Shown in pieces: positions 44,007 through 51,250 of a stretch of 51,250 nt of DNA (positions are counted from its first letter, which is position 1; each line of letters begins with the position of its first letter). Location: positions 1 to 51,250 of the forward strand of contig JABJKT010000041.1 of the NCBI GenBank assembly GCA_018660225.1. Reading direction: 5' to 3'. The position numbers were made by a program, and so were the translations under genes. The notes under the pieces were generated by a model, which worked only from the letters and a program-made list of their open reading frames with translations, was not told the origin of the DNA and ran no database searches. Source of the DNA: Kordiimonadaceae bacterium (GTDB lineage: Bacteria; Pseudomonadota; Alphaproteobacteria; Sphingomonadales; Emcibacteraceae).

Positions 44007-45686
44007 ATGGCATCCTATAAATATAGCTATGTAATGAAAGGCCTTGGTAAAACTTACCCGGGCGCGAAGCCAACTTTTAGTGATGTTACGCTGTCATTTT
44101 TGCCGGATGCAAAAATAGCCGTGATTGGTGTTAATGGTGCCGGTAAATCCACATTGATGAAAATTATTGCCGGTATTGATAAGGATTATGTCGGTGAAGC
44201 ATGGGCCGCTGAAGGGGTGCGTGTTGGTTATCTGGAACAGGAACCGCATCTTGATCCAACAAAGTCCGTTTTCGAAAATGTCATGGAAGGTATGGGCGAA
44301 ATTAAAAGGGTCGTTGACGAGTTTAACGAGATTAGCGCTAAATTTGCCGAACCTATGTCCGACGATGAAATGAACGACCTTATTGCCAAGCAGGGTGAGC
44401 TTCAGGATCAAATTGATGCTGCGGATGCCTGGGATCTTGAAAGCAGAGTAGAACTTGCTATGGAAGCACTCAGATGCCCACCGAAGGATGCTGACGTAAA
44501 TGTTCTCTCTGGTGGTGAGAGACGCCGGGTCGCCCTTTGTCGACTTCTGCTTGAAAAGCCTGAAATACTTCTTCTTGATGAACCAACCAACCATTTGGAT
44601 GCGGAATCTGTTGCTTGGCTTGAAAACCATCTTAAGGAATATGACGGTACTGTTATTCTGGTAACCCATGATCGTTACTTCCTTGATAATGTGGTGAACT
44701 GGGTGCTTGAAATTGACCGGGGACGTGCCATTCCTTATGAGGGACATTATTCATCATGGCTTGAGCAAAAAGAAAAACGCCTCATCCAGGAAGAAAGAAT
44801 GGAAGCAGGCCGCAAGCGGACAATGAAGCGGGAACTTAAATGGATCCAGCAATCACCAAAAGCGCGTCAGGCAAAAAGTAAGGCCCGTATTAATGCTTAT
44901 GATGATCTACTTGCCGCGGCGCAGGATGGCAGCAACGGCGAAGCGCAAATTCAAATTCCAGTAGGCCCGCGCCTTGGTGGTGTGGTAATAGAAGCGGAAA
45001 AACTATGTAAAGGTTTTGATGATCGTCTGCTTATTGATGAGTTGGAGTTTAGACTTCCACCAGGGGGTATCGTCGGTATCATCGGCGCTAACGGTGCAGG
45101 TAAAACAACACTGTTTAAGATGATCATGGGTGTGGAGCAGCCGGATTCTGGTTCATTGAAAATTGGTGAAACGGTGCTTCTTGGACACGTGGATCAAAGC
45201 CGGGACGGACTTAATGATAATAAAACCGTGTGGGAAGAAATTTCTGACGGTCTTGATATGTTTGATTTTAACGGCCGTAAAGTTCCAACCCGTGCTTATG
45301 TCGGTAACTTTAATTTCAAAGGAACAGACCAGCAGAAAAAACTGGGTCAGATTTCCGGCGGGGAACGTAACCGCGTTCACTTGGCGAAAATGCTCCGTAC
45401 TCCTGCGAATGTATTACTGCTCGATGAGCCAACCAATGATCTCGATGTGGAAACATTAAGTGCGCTTGAAGCTTCACTTGAAGACTTTGCCGGTTGCGCC
45501 GTTATCATTTCCCATGATAGGTGGTTTTTAAACAGGATCGCTACACATATCCTCGCTTTCGAAGGAAATTCCCATGTGGAATGGTTTGAAGGAAATTACG
45601 AAGATTATGAAGCAGACCGCCACAGAAGATTAGGTGCGGCCGCAGACCGCCCTCATAAAATGCAGTATAAAAAGCTTACCCGCTAG
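44007..45686 (+). CDS. ettA: Energy-dependent translational throttle protein EttA
   Basis: Soluble ABC-F protein of 559 aa with two ATPase cassettes and no membrane part. Cassette 1 has GVNGAGKST, LSGGERRRVALCRLL and LLLDEPTNHLD; cassette 2 has GANGAGKTT, ISGGERNRVHLAKML and LLLDEPTNDLD. The arm and P-site-tRNA interaction linker lies between, with the GRAIPYEGHYSSWLEQKEKRL segment. EttA binds the ribosomal E site and gates entry into elongation according to the ATP/ADP ratio. It is a single gene. The length and sequence match EttA rather than Uup or other ABC-F members. Confidence 0.95.
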   Translation: MASYKYSYVMKGLGKTYPGAKPTFSDVTLSFLPDAKIAVIGVNGAGKSTLMKIIAGIDKDYVGEAWAAEGVRVGYLEQEPHLDPTKSVFENVMEGMGEIKRVVDEFNEISAKFAEPMSDDEMNDLIAKQGELQDQIDAADAWDLESRVELAMEALRCPPKDADVNVLSGGERRRVALCRLLLEKPEILLLDEPTNHLDAESVAWLENHLKEYDGTVILVTHDRYFLDNVVNWVLEIDRGRAIPYEGHYSSWLEQKEKRLIQEERMEAGRKRTMKRELKWIQQSPKARQAKSKARINAYDDLLAAAQDGSNGEAQIQIPVGPRLGGVVIEAEKLCKGFDDRLLIDELEFRLPPGGIVGIIGANGAGKTTLFKMIMGVEQPDSGSLKIGETVLLGHVDQSRDGLNDNKTVWEEISDGLDMFDFNGRKVPTRAYVGNFNFKGTDQQKKLGQISGGERNRVHLAKMLRTPANVLLLDEPTNDLDVETLSALEASLEDFAGCAVIISHDRWFLNRIATHILAFEGNSHVEWFEGNYEDYEADRHRRLGAAADRPHKMQYKKLTR

Positions 45687-45721
45687 ATCAAAATCATATC
45701 TTAAGGCTCGTAATGGTGGGT

Positions 45722-46255
45722 TTATTTTGATTTTACTACTGAAATATTTTGACTTAATGCGGCACGGATTGCTTCGTTGTTCGGGGCATTTTTCAGTGCT
45801 GAGGTGAAATCTTCAAGGGATTTAGGGAAATCCTTCGTCATATAATATAATATGGCGCGACTTTTTAGGCTTTCCCAATGTTTCGGGGAATGTTCGAGTG
45901 ATTGATTGCAGGCTTGCATTGCTTCTTCAATATTGACTTGACCCGTCAAACTTACGCAGAGGCTATTATGAGCTTCTTTAAAGAAATAAGATTTTCCCAG
46001 TCCACTTCTGATCCCTCTGTTTTCTGCTCTTATAACTCTTTTGGCACGTCTCTCGGCGCTTTCAAATTCACCTTTATCAATATATTCACGGATCCTTCGT
46101 AGAGTTTTAATGTTATCGTTATTGTTATTCACCCCTATTGTGTCACCCACCGCTCTTCCCGTTGAAGTCTGTGCTTGTGCGGGTGTTGTTATCATTATTG
46201 ACAGTGATAAAAATACAGTGGCGATAAAAGATATTTTAGAAAAATTTAACAACAT
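45722..46255 (-). CDS. Exported TPR-like protein (paralogue A)
   Basis: Secreted protein of 177 aa, signal peptide ending at TPAQA-QTST, then helical repeats of TPR type (REYIDKGEFESAERRAKRVI; MQACNQSLEHSPKHWESLKSRAILYYMTKDFPKSLEDFTSALKNAPNN). It is closely similar to the next minus-strand gene and more distantly to the one at 48624. No function assigned; such small periplasmic TPR proteins often act in protein-protein contacts. The AAGGGA ribosome site supports the ATG at 46255. Confidence 0.78.
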   Translation of the reverse strand: MLLNFSKISFIATVFLSLSIMITTPAQAQTSTGRAVGDTIGVNNNNDNIKTLRRIREYIDKGEFESAERRAKRVIRAENRGIRSGLGKSYFFKEAHNSLCVSLTGQVNIEEAMQACNQSLEHSPKHWESLKSRAILYYMTKDFPKSLEDFTSALKNAPNNEAIRAALSQNISVVKSK

Positions 46256-46303
46256 TTATCCCTTCTATGGATAAAGACCCTCATATCAAGTCGAATATGG
46301 CTG

Positions 46304-46840
46304 TTACTGTATCTTGGACTTAACAACACCAATATTTTGTTTTAAGACATTGGTCAGTGCTTCGTTATCAGGGGCATTTTCTAGGGATGATGTGAAATCC
46401 TCAAGAGATTTAGGGAAATTCTGTGTCATATAATATAAAGTGGCGCGACTTTTCAGGCTTTCCCAATGTTTCGGGGAATGTCCTATTGATGTATTACAGG
46501 CTTCCATTGCATCATCAACTTTTCCCAGACCCGTCAAACTTACGCAGAGGCAATTATAAACTTCCTTATAAAATTCAGTTTTCCCCATTCCGCCTCTTTT
46601 ATTTCTGTCTTCTGTTCTAATAATTCTACGAGATCTACTTTCCGCTCTTTCAAAGTCACCTTCATTGATGAGAGAGCGAATTCTTTTCATAGCATTTAAA
46701 TTATTTTCAGAATTTTCAATTACTTGGCCAGCACTTCTACCCTGAGAACTGTCTACTTGTGCTTGTACTGTGGCAGGAATCATATAAAAAACAGCAATAA
46801 TTATTGATCCTATTAGATTTTTTGTTAGAATTTTTTTCAT
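46304..46840 (-). CDS. Exported TPR-like protein (paralogue B)
   Basis: Secreted protein of 178 aa, paralogue of the gene at 45722. The signal peptide ends at ATVQA-QVDS. Same layout, with blocks such as SPKHWESLKSRATLYYMTQNFPKSLEDFTSSLENAPDN nearly identical to copy A. It starts with a good GGGAG site, and copy A lies 48 bases downstream, so the two are a tandem duplication and probably co-transcribed. Unknown function. Confidence 0.78.
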   Translation of the reverse strand: MKKILTKNLIGSIIIAVFYMIPATVQAQVDSSQGRSAGQVIENSENNLNAMKRIRSLINEGDFERAESRSRRIIRTEDRNKRGGMGKTEFYKEVYNCLCVSLTGLGKVDDAMEACNTSIGHSPKHWESLKSRATLYYMTQNFPKSLEDFTSSLENAPDNEALTNVLKQNIGVVKSKIQ

Positions 46841-46976
46841 GATGGTCGCTCCCGCAAGCTGATTTAATATTAATTATATTTTTAAGCGTATAATAGAAAA
46901 TTATACGAGTCAATTTGAATGCCGTAAGATAACGAAAAGTTGATCAGGATATGGCAGAGTTCAATGAACTTCCCAT

Positions 46977-47549
46977 TTAAGGTTTTAGATTTTTTTCTTT
47001 ATAAACAAAGACACGCGCCGTGTGACCAATGGCCAGTAAATATAAGCTCAGCGCGAGAGTGGGCGACCACCATGTCAGGTCCGGCCATCCTGTGAAGAGC
47101 ATCAGGCCCATAACACCAGCAAAATAACCGCAATAAACAACGCTTTCTATATGACGGCTTGAGAATGAATAACGTCCTTCGATTACAATATAGCCACCCG
47201 TGCCGGCAAGATATCCACCGAGAATTTGTTCAATGGTAAAAAAACTGGCAACCCAATCATTTATTATCAATGCAAAGGCTAGAAAAGTGACGCTCATGAC
47301 AAATAACCGCCATCCAAATCCTGGGTTTATGCCATATGTCAATATTATAACCATTTGCATTAATGCCGTAATAAGCAAGATGGTGCCGATGAGTGATATT
47401 TCATCAACAGACCCTAATATTGGTAATATTAATCCAACCATTCCAAGTACAGTATAGGCTGGCCATTGCATCAGAAGCATAGTTCTGCTTGCTTTGATAG
47501 CATTCTGACGTTTCTTTTCCACGCTGGTGATGTTTTGTAGATCTTCCAT
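46977..47549 (-). CDS. Multi-pass membrane protein, unknown function
   Basis: Membrane protein of 190 aa with about six hydrophobic helices (for example AYTVLGMVGLILPILG, ISLIGTILLITALMQMVIILTYG, CGYFAGVMGLMLFTGW). No recognised family motif. The gene lies alone on the minus strand between the TPR pair and mlaA. The ribosome site is weak and the start is uncertain by a few codons. Confidence 0.7.
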   Translation of the reverse strand: MEDLQNITSVEKKRQNAIKASRTMLLMQWPAYTVLGMVGLILPILGSVDEISLIGTILLITALMQMVIILTYGINPGFGWRLFVMSVTFLAFALIINDWVASFFTIEQILGGYLAGTGGYIVIEGRYSFSSRHIESVVYCGYFAGVMGLMLFTGWPDLTWWSPTLALSLYLLAIGHTARVFVYKEKNLKP

Positions 47550-47621
47550 TTACTGCACTCATATATTTATTTTGAACTCATAATAATTATAATAAGGGCA
47601 TTAGCGCAAGATTAAATAATA

Positions 47622-48449
47622 TTAGAATTGAAACTCATCATCAAAATCATCGAATTCTTCATCGAATAAATCATCTTCTTGGCTTGTATCAAGATCACCA
47701 TTATTAATTTCATATAACCTTAATTGGCGGTAACCACTACGAAGGGTGGCGTAAAAATCAGTTGAGGAATTACTCAAATCATCCAACGTTTCGAGATTTT
47801 CTTCACGGTAAATAAGCCCGCGAAGCGCGAGGCGGCCATAACGAACATAGGTCCAGTTTTTATGATTAAGCCAAAGACTAACCGGATCATAAAAGAAATC
47901 GACCATAAAGCCTGAGAAATCTCTGGCGTTAGAGGGACCAAGTAGTGGAAGCATTATAAAGGGGCCCTCAGGAATTCCCCAAACGGCAAATGATTGGCCA
48001 AAATCTTCATCATGTGGATCAAGCCCCCAATTGGCGGCAGTGTCAAAAACACCGAGCAAACCAAAGGTTGAATTAATCAGAAATCTGGAAAATGAATTTT
48101 GAGCTCGTTTAGGCTCAGCCTGAAGTATGTCATTGGCAAAAGTAACAGGCTCCTGCCAGTTATTGACAAAGTTTGAAATACCGTCCCTGATATCGGGCGG
48201 ACCCCACATGCGATATAATCTTGCTGTAGGCTCAACAATCGCTTCATCAAACATCATGTTAAAGGCAAATATTTGTCGGTTCATCGGTTCAAGCGGATCA
48301 TTTGCCTCGTCGTAGGTAAGACGGGCTTCGGGATTGCTCTCAGGAGGGCGCTTGGCACAGGACGTCATAAATATAAGTATGACAGATACAAAAAACATCG
48401 TTATCAGGTTTGATTTTTTCAAAATATTTATTTCTTTATAATGATGCAT
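47622..48449 (-). CDS. mlaA: MlaA-family (VacJ) outer-membrane lipoprotein
   Basis: Lipoprotein of 275 aa of the Mla lipid-asymmetry system, which moves misplaced phospholipids from the outer leaflet of the outer membrane back toward the inner membrane. The lipobox is FMTSC. Family motifs include NDPLEPMNRQIFAFN, LINSTFGLLGVFDTAANWGL and the GPSNARDFSGFMVDFFYDPVS segment. The C-terminal tail is strongly acidic (DDLFDEEFDDFDDEFQF), which is unusual for the family and may be specific to this group. The other Mla genes are not in the window. Confidence 0.92.
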   Translation of the reverse strand: MHHYKEINILKKSNLITMFFVSVILIFMTSCAKRPPESNPEARLTYDEANDPLEPMNRQIFAFNMMFDEAIVEPTARLYRMWGPPDIRDGISNFVNNWQEPVTFANDILQAEPKRAQNSFSRFLINSTFGLLGVFDTAANWGLDPHDEDFGQSFAVWGIPEGPFIMLPLLGPSNARDFSGFMVDFFYDPVSLWLNHKNWTYVRYGRLALRGLIYREENLETLDDLSNSSTDFYATLRSGYRQLRLYEINNGDLDTSQEDDLFDEEFDDFDDEFQF

Positions 48450-48559
48450 TTTGTTCGATAAATTTACGTTTTCATTGCCACTTTATATTTAATAGGCAGA
48501 TGATGAATATTTAATGAACACAGAGTAATTATTTTTGTTGGTTTTTAAAGTGTTTATTG

Positions 48560-48603
48560 AAAAAAAATAGACACATGGAGGTTTTTATCACCGCCATGTG
48601 TCT
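48560..48603 (-). terminator. Rho-independent terminator after TPR paralogue C
   Basis: AGACACATGG (48569-48578) pairs with CCATGTGTCT (48594-48603). On the minus strand the 10-bp stem is followed by a U-rich run complementary to the A-run at 48560-48567. It directly follows the stop of the TPR-like gene at 48624. Confidence 0.88.
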
Positions 48604-48623
48604 AAATGTTGGATTGTGTTACT

Positions 48624-49172
48624 TTAATTACCAGAAATTCTGGCTTCAGATATTCTTATATTATGCTCTATTACTCTTGTAGCGGATACCTGGTTAGGTG
48701 CATTTTCAAGTGCACTTCGATAATCAGTTAGGGCATCAGAATATTTTCCAGTTTTGTAATTCAACGTTCCGCGGCTGTTGAGGGCAAGCCAGCGACTAGG
48801 CGTATGGTCAATGGCATTATTACAGGCTTCCAGTGCATCTTCATATTCACTGTTAGCGGTTAAGCTGATACAAAGTGCATTATAAGCATCATATAAAATA
48901 TTATTAGTCCTGCCTGAACGAGTTTCGCTAGTTAGTTCATTAACATACCGTTGCGATGCTCGCACTGCATTTTCGGTTTCACCTTTATTAATCATTGATC
49001 TAATTCCGACCAAAGCACGGCCGCTCGAAAGATCTATGTTTGAGCCGGCAATAGTTCCCGTCCATGGCTCCACAGCAGCCTGTGCCTGAACAATATTGGG
49101 GGTAATCATTAGCCCTAGAAGCATGCTTGCTCCTATTGCAATTTTTTTAAATGTCATAATTTTCTTAATCAT
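48624..49172 (-). CDS. Exported TPR-like protein (paralogue C)
   Basis: Secreted protein of 182 aa, third member of the family seen at 45722 and 46304, more divergent. Signal peptide MTFKKIAIGASMLLGLMITPNIVQA-QAAV. TPR-type blocks: INKGETENAVRASQRYVNEL, ALEACNNAIDHTPSRWLALNSRGTLNYKTGKYSDALTDYRSALENAPNQ. I prefer the ATG at 49172 because AGGAAA precedes it at the right distance; an in-frame GTG at 49187 is an alternative. It ends in a strong terminator. Function unknown. Confidence 0.78.
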   Translation of the reverse strand: MIKKIMTFKKIAIGASMLLGLMITPNIVQAQAAVEPWTGTIAGSNIDLSSGRALVGIRSMINKGETENAVRASQRYVNELTSETRSGRTNNILYDAYNALCISLTANSEYEDALEACNNAIDHTPSRWLALNSRGTLNYKTGKYSDALTDYRSALENAPNQVSATRVIEHNIRISEARISGN

Positions 49173-49340
49173 GATATTTCCTTTCACTTAATCTTTGTTT
49201 CCAACAAAATAATCTTCTATTCGTTTTTGGTGGAAACGCCGCATTCACTTTCCGTTCTATACATCTATAAATGGGGATTAAACTCCAAATAGTCAATTCA
49301 CATTAAATGACATTTTGATCACATTAATGTTATTTACATT

Positions 49341-49360
49341 ATATAAATATATCTTTATAT
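49341..49360. promoter_or_regulatory. Candidate operator upstream of the ArsR-methyltransferase gene
   Basis: Perfect inverted repeat: ATATAAA (49341-49347) and TTTATAT (49354-49360), six bases apart, 35 bases before the preferred ArsR-MT start. Fused ArsR-methyltransferase regulators next to metF (SahR-like) are described as binding AT-rich ATATCTTTATAT-type sites. Autoregulation is inferred. Confidence 0.45.
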
Positions 49361-49395
49361 ATCAATTTATGAATTATTAAGTGGAATATGCCGCA

Positions 49396-50334
49396 ATGGA
49401 ACTTACGTTAGACAATATATTAATTGCACTCAAGGCTGCGGGCGAAGAAACTCGGTTACGGGTGCTCGCGCTTTTTAGAAGCGGCGAGCTTACAGTAACA
49501 GAGCTTGTTTCAGTGCTTAGACAAAGTCAGCCTAGAATATCACGGCATTTGCGACTTTTATGCGAAGCAGGTCTGCTTGAGCGTCACCGTGAAGGGACAT
49601 GGATTTTTTACCGGTTAGCTGATAGCGGTGATAAAGCAAATCTCGTAAAGTCGATTATGGAATATATTCCGTATTCAGATCAAATACTTCAACATGATCA
49701 GGAAAGACTAGTCGACGTTAAAAAAGAAAGAGACAAGAAAGCCGCTAAATATTTTCAGGAAAATGCTGTAAACTGGGATAAAATAAGATCGCTCTACGTT
49801 GCGGAAAAGCAAGTTGAAGAATACTTGCTTGATGTTACATCAGATATGGAAATTAATGATCTGCTCGATGTGGGAACAGGAACGGGACGAATTCTTGAAT
49901 TATTCTCAAGCCGTGTAAAGCATGGTATTGGCATTGATTTAAGCCGAGAAATGTTGGCAATCGCAAGATCACATCTTGAGCAGCAAAAAATATCAAATAT
50001 GCAGGTTAGGCAAGGGGATATGTATGACCTTGCCCTTAAAGATAACAGTATGGACCTTGTGATATTTCATCAGGTATTACATTTTGCAGATGATCCGCAT
50101 GCCGCGATTAAGGAAACAAGCCGTATTTTACGTAAAAATGGTCAGGTCATTATTGTCGATTTTTTACCTCATAAGATCGAAAAGCTTCGTGAAGAACATG
50201 CCCATAGACGGCTTGGCTTTTCGCAAGAAGAGGTGAAAGAATGGTGTAGTGTAACTGGGCTTAAGTATAAATTAATGGAAATTATGCAAGGTAGTGAACT
50301 AGATATTGCTATTTGGGTTGCATCAAAGAATTAA
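49396..50334 (+). CDS. ArsR-family regulator fused to a methyltransferase domain
   Basis: Two-domain protein of 312 aa. The N-terminal ~85 residues form an ArsR winged helix (ETRLRVLALFRSGELTVTELVSVLRQSQPRISRHLRLLCEAGLLERHREGTWIFYRL). The C-terminal ~190 residues form a SAM-dependent methyltransferase fold, with LLDVGTGTGRILEL, GIGIDLSREML and DLVIFHQVLHFADDP. The MT part may work as a SAM or SAH sensor (SahR-like) rather than an enzyme. It lies 11 bases upstream of metF, which fits control of methyl-cycle genes. An in-frame GTG at 49381 is an alternative start. Confidence 0.87.
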   Translation: MELTLDNILIALKAAGEETRLRVLALFRSGELTVTELVSVLRQSQPRISRHLRLLCEAGLLERHREGTWIFYRLADSGDKANLVKSIMEYIPYSDQILQHDQERLVDVKKERDKKAAKYFQENAVNWDKIRSLYVAEKQVEEYLLDVTSDMEINDLLDVGTGTGRILELFSSRVKHGIGIDLSREMLAIARSHLEQQKISNMQVRQGDMYDLALKDNSMDLVIFHQVLHFADDPHAAIKETSRILRKNGQVIIVDFLPHKIEKLREEHAHRRLGFSQEEVKEWCSVTGLKYKLMEIMQGSELDIAIWVASKN

Positions 50335-50345
50335 AAGATAGAACA

Positions 50346-51250
50346 ATGAATAAAAATCAGGATTATTTAAAACCAAGTCTTTTTGCTGAAAAGGCAAAAG
50401 ACATTGATGTGTCGTTCGAATTTTTTCCGCCAAAAACGGAAGAAATGGAGAGGACACTATGGCAAAGTATACGAAAATTAGAAAATTTAAATCCATCAAT
50501 AGTTTCAGTAACTTATGGTGCTGGTGGCGGCACGCGCGAACGTACCCATAGCACGGTTTCTCGCATTCTTAAAGAAACTAGCTTGACGCCTGCGGCTCAT
50601 CTGACTTGTGTGGGGGCGACAAAGGGCGAGGTAGATGACGTGGCACGGGCTTATTGGGACGAGGGAGTGCGTCATATCGTCGCCCTTCGTGGTGATATGC
50701 CGACAATTGGTCAATCCTATAAGCCCCATGATCTGGGGTATGAGAATGCCGCTGATCTGGTTCAAGGCTTAAAGAAAATTGGCGATTTTGATATTTCCGT
50801 TGCCGCTTATCCCGAAACTCATCCTGATAGTGCGGATGTGGACGCGGATATTGATAATTTAAAACGTAAAATTGATGCCGGTGCAGATCGCGCCATTACC
50901 CAATATTTCTTTGATGTGGATATTTATTTCCGTTTTATGGATAAGGTACTGGCGGCGGGAATTGATGTGCCGATCGTACCGGGCATTATGCCGGTAACCA
51001 ATTTCAAAATGGCTAAAAACTTCTCGGAACGTTGCGGGACGGCTGTACCGAACTGGCTTGAAGGATTGTTTAATGGGCTGGAAGATACGCCAGAAATAAG
51101 ACGTCATATTGCCTCAATGGTGACGGCTGAACAATGCCTTAAGCTTTATCAGGGCGGGGTTAAAAACTTTCATTTTTATACCCTGAACCGTGCCGAGTTA
51201 ACCTATACAATTTGTCATATTCTGGGCATTAGGCCACGGGGAACAAAGCA
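50346..51250 (+). CDS. metF: Methylenetetrahydrofolate reductase (3' end outside window)
   Basis: FAD-dependent reductase that makes 5-methyltetrahydrofolate for methionine synthesis. The visible 301 codons are open to the end of the window and cover nearly the whole family length. Motifs: VSFEFFPPKTEEME near residue 22, SVTYGAGGGTRERT, LTCVGATKGEVDDV, HIVALRGDMP, YPETHPDS, AITQYFFDVDIYFRF, VPGIMPVTNF and VKNFHFYTLNRAELT. It follows the ArsR-methyltransferase gene by 11 bases, an operon arrangement common in alphaproteobacteria. Confidence 0.95.
   Translation, partial: MNKNQDYLKPSLFAEKAKDIDVSFEFFPPKTEEMERTLWQSIRKLENLNPSIVSVTYGAGGGTRERTHSTVSRILKETSLTPAAHLTCVGATKGEVDDVARAYWDEGVRHIVALRGDMPTIGQSYKPHDLGYENAADLVQGLKKIGDFDISVAAYPETHPDSADVDADIDNLKRKIDAGADRAITQYFFDVDIYFRFMDKVLAAGIDVPIVPGIMPVTNFKMAKNFSERCGTAVPNWLEGLFNGLEDTPEIRRHIASMVTAEQCLKLYQGGVKNFHFYTLNRAELTYTICHILGIRPRGTK

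Noticed and set aside
44094-44747. 217-codon minus-strand open frame inside ettA
   Set aside because: It covers the conserved first ATPase cassette of ettA on the other strand and has no independent support.
50335-50345. SAM riboswitch between the ArsR-methyltransferase gene and metF
   Set aside because: Only 11 bases separate the genes, too short for any SAM riboswitch; upstream of the ArsR gene the sequence is AT-rich without the expected stems.
1-51250. CRISPR arrays, prophage or insertion sequences
   Set aside because: I found no regularly spaced repeats, transposase, integrase or phage structural genes on either strand.

Overview
The window looks like chromosomal DNA of a low-GC (roughly 40 percent by eye, not computed), free-living, aerobic, Gram-negative alphaproteobacterium. 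The pointers are a twin-helix HIG1-type protein translationally coupled to a PduO-type cobalamin adenosyltransferase, an ArsR-methyltransferase fusion directly upstream of metF, Coq7 (ubiquinone), MlaA, DsbB, and several TonB-dependent receptors. I cannot name the genus. Gene density is high. I see no insertion sequence, phage, CRISPR array, rRNA or integrase gene, and no gene-free stretch over 300 bp apart from the 20.9-21.3 kb region, which holds a tRNA.

Layout. 1-11.7 kb: the 5' end of a secreted, possibly cupin protein; a TonB-dependent receptor on the minus strand; then on the plus strand soeABC (a membrane-bound molybdenum sulfite dehydrogenase feeding the quinone pool) followed by two tandem, closely related receptors. 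11.7-13.7 kb: coupled minus-strand operon HIG1 protein-cobalamin adenosyltransferase-glutaryl-CoA dehydrogenase. 13.7-17.7 kb: an exported cyclase-family hydrolase, then an operon of a lipoprotein esterase, an AlaX-type editing protein and an exported SnoaL-like protein. 17.7-20.9 kb: gluQ, a carboxylesterase, and a yqaA-dsbB-coq7 operon. 21.0-25.6 kb: tRNA-Leu(CAA), an orphan histidine kinase with a periplasmic c-type haem motif, a PepSY membrane protein, an amidohydrolase, and a 5'-truncated transglutaminase/TPR gene. 25.6-31.7 kb: acs, a stand-alone MnmC oxidase domain, a small exported protein, and a PAS-PAS-GGDEF-EAL protein. 31.8-35.6 kb: tupBCA (tungstate ABC importer) divergent from tusA-sufE-tauE (sulfur relay and sulfite/organosulfur export). 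35.6-38.5 kb: a GntR (YtrA-like) controlled ABC-2 exporter operon with two small membrane proteins. 38.6-43.9 kb: free-methionine-R-sulfoxide reductase, tandem YtcJ-like lipoprotein amidohydrolases, an isoprenylcysteine methyltransferase-like membrane protein and an exported methyltransferase-fold protein. 44.0-51.25 kb: ettA, three paralogous exported TPR-like proteins, a membrane protein, mlaA, and the ArsR-methyltransferase/metF pair, with metF running off the window.

How it may fit together. Sulfur is the recurring theme: SoeABC oxidises sulfite in the cytoplasm, TusA and SufE carry persulfide sulfur, a TauE-type permease can export sulfite or related anions, MsrC repairs oxidised free methionine, and the ArsR-MT/metF pair belongs to the methyl cycle. 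The tungstate/molybdate-type importer could supply the metal for the SoeA cofactor. These links are inferences from gene content. Most central-metabolism genes here are ordinary. The less ordinary points are the receptor-soeABC-receptor-receptor arrangement, the haem-c kinase with its paired palindromes, the truncated transglutaminase/TPR gene, the exported methyltransferase fold, and the palindrome that spans two convergent stop codons.
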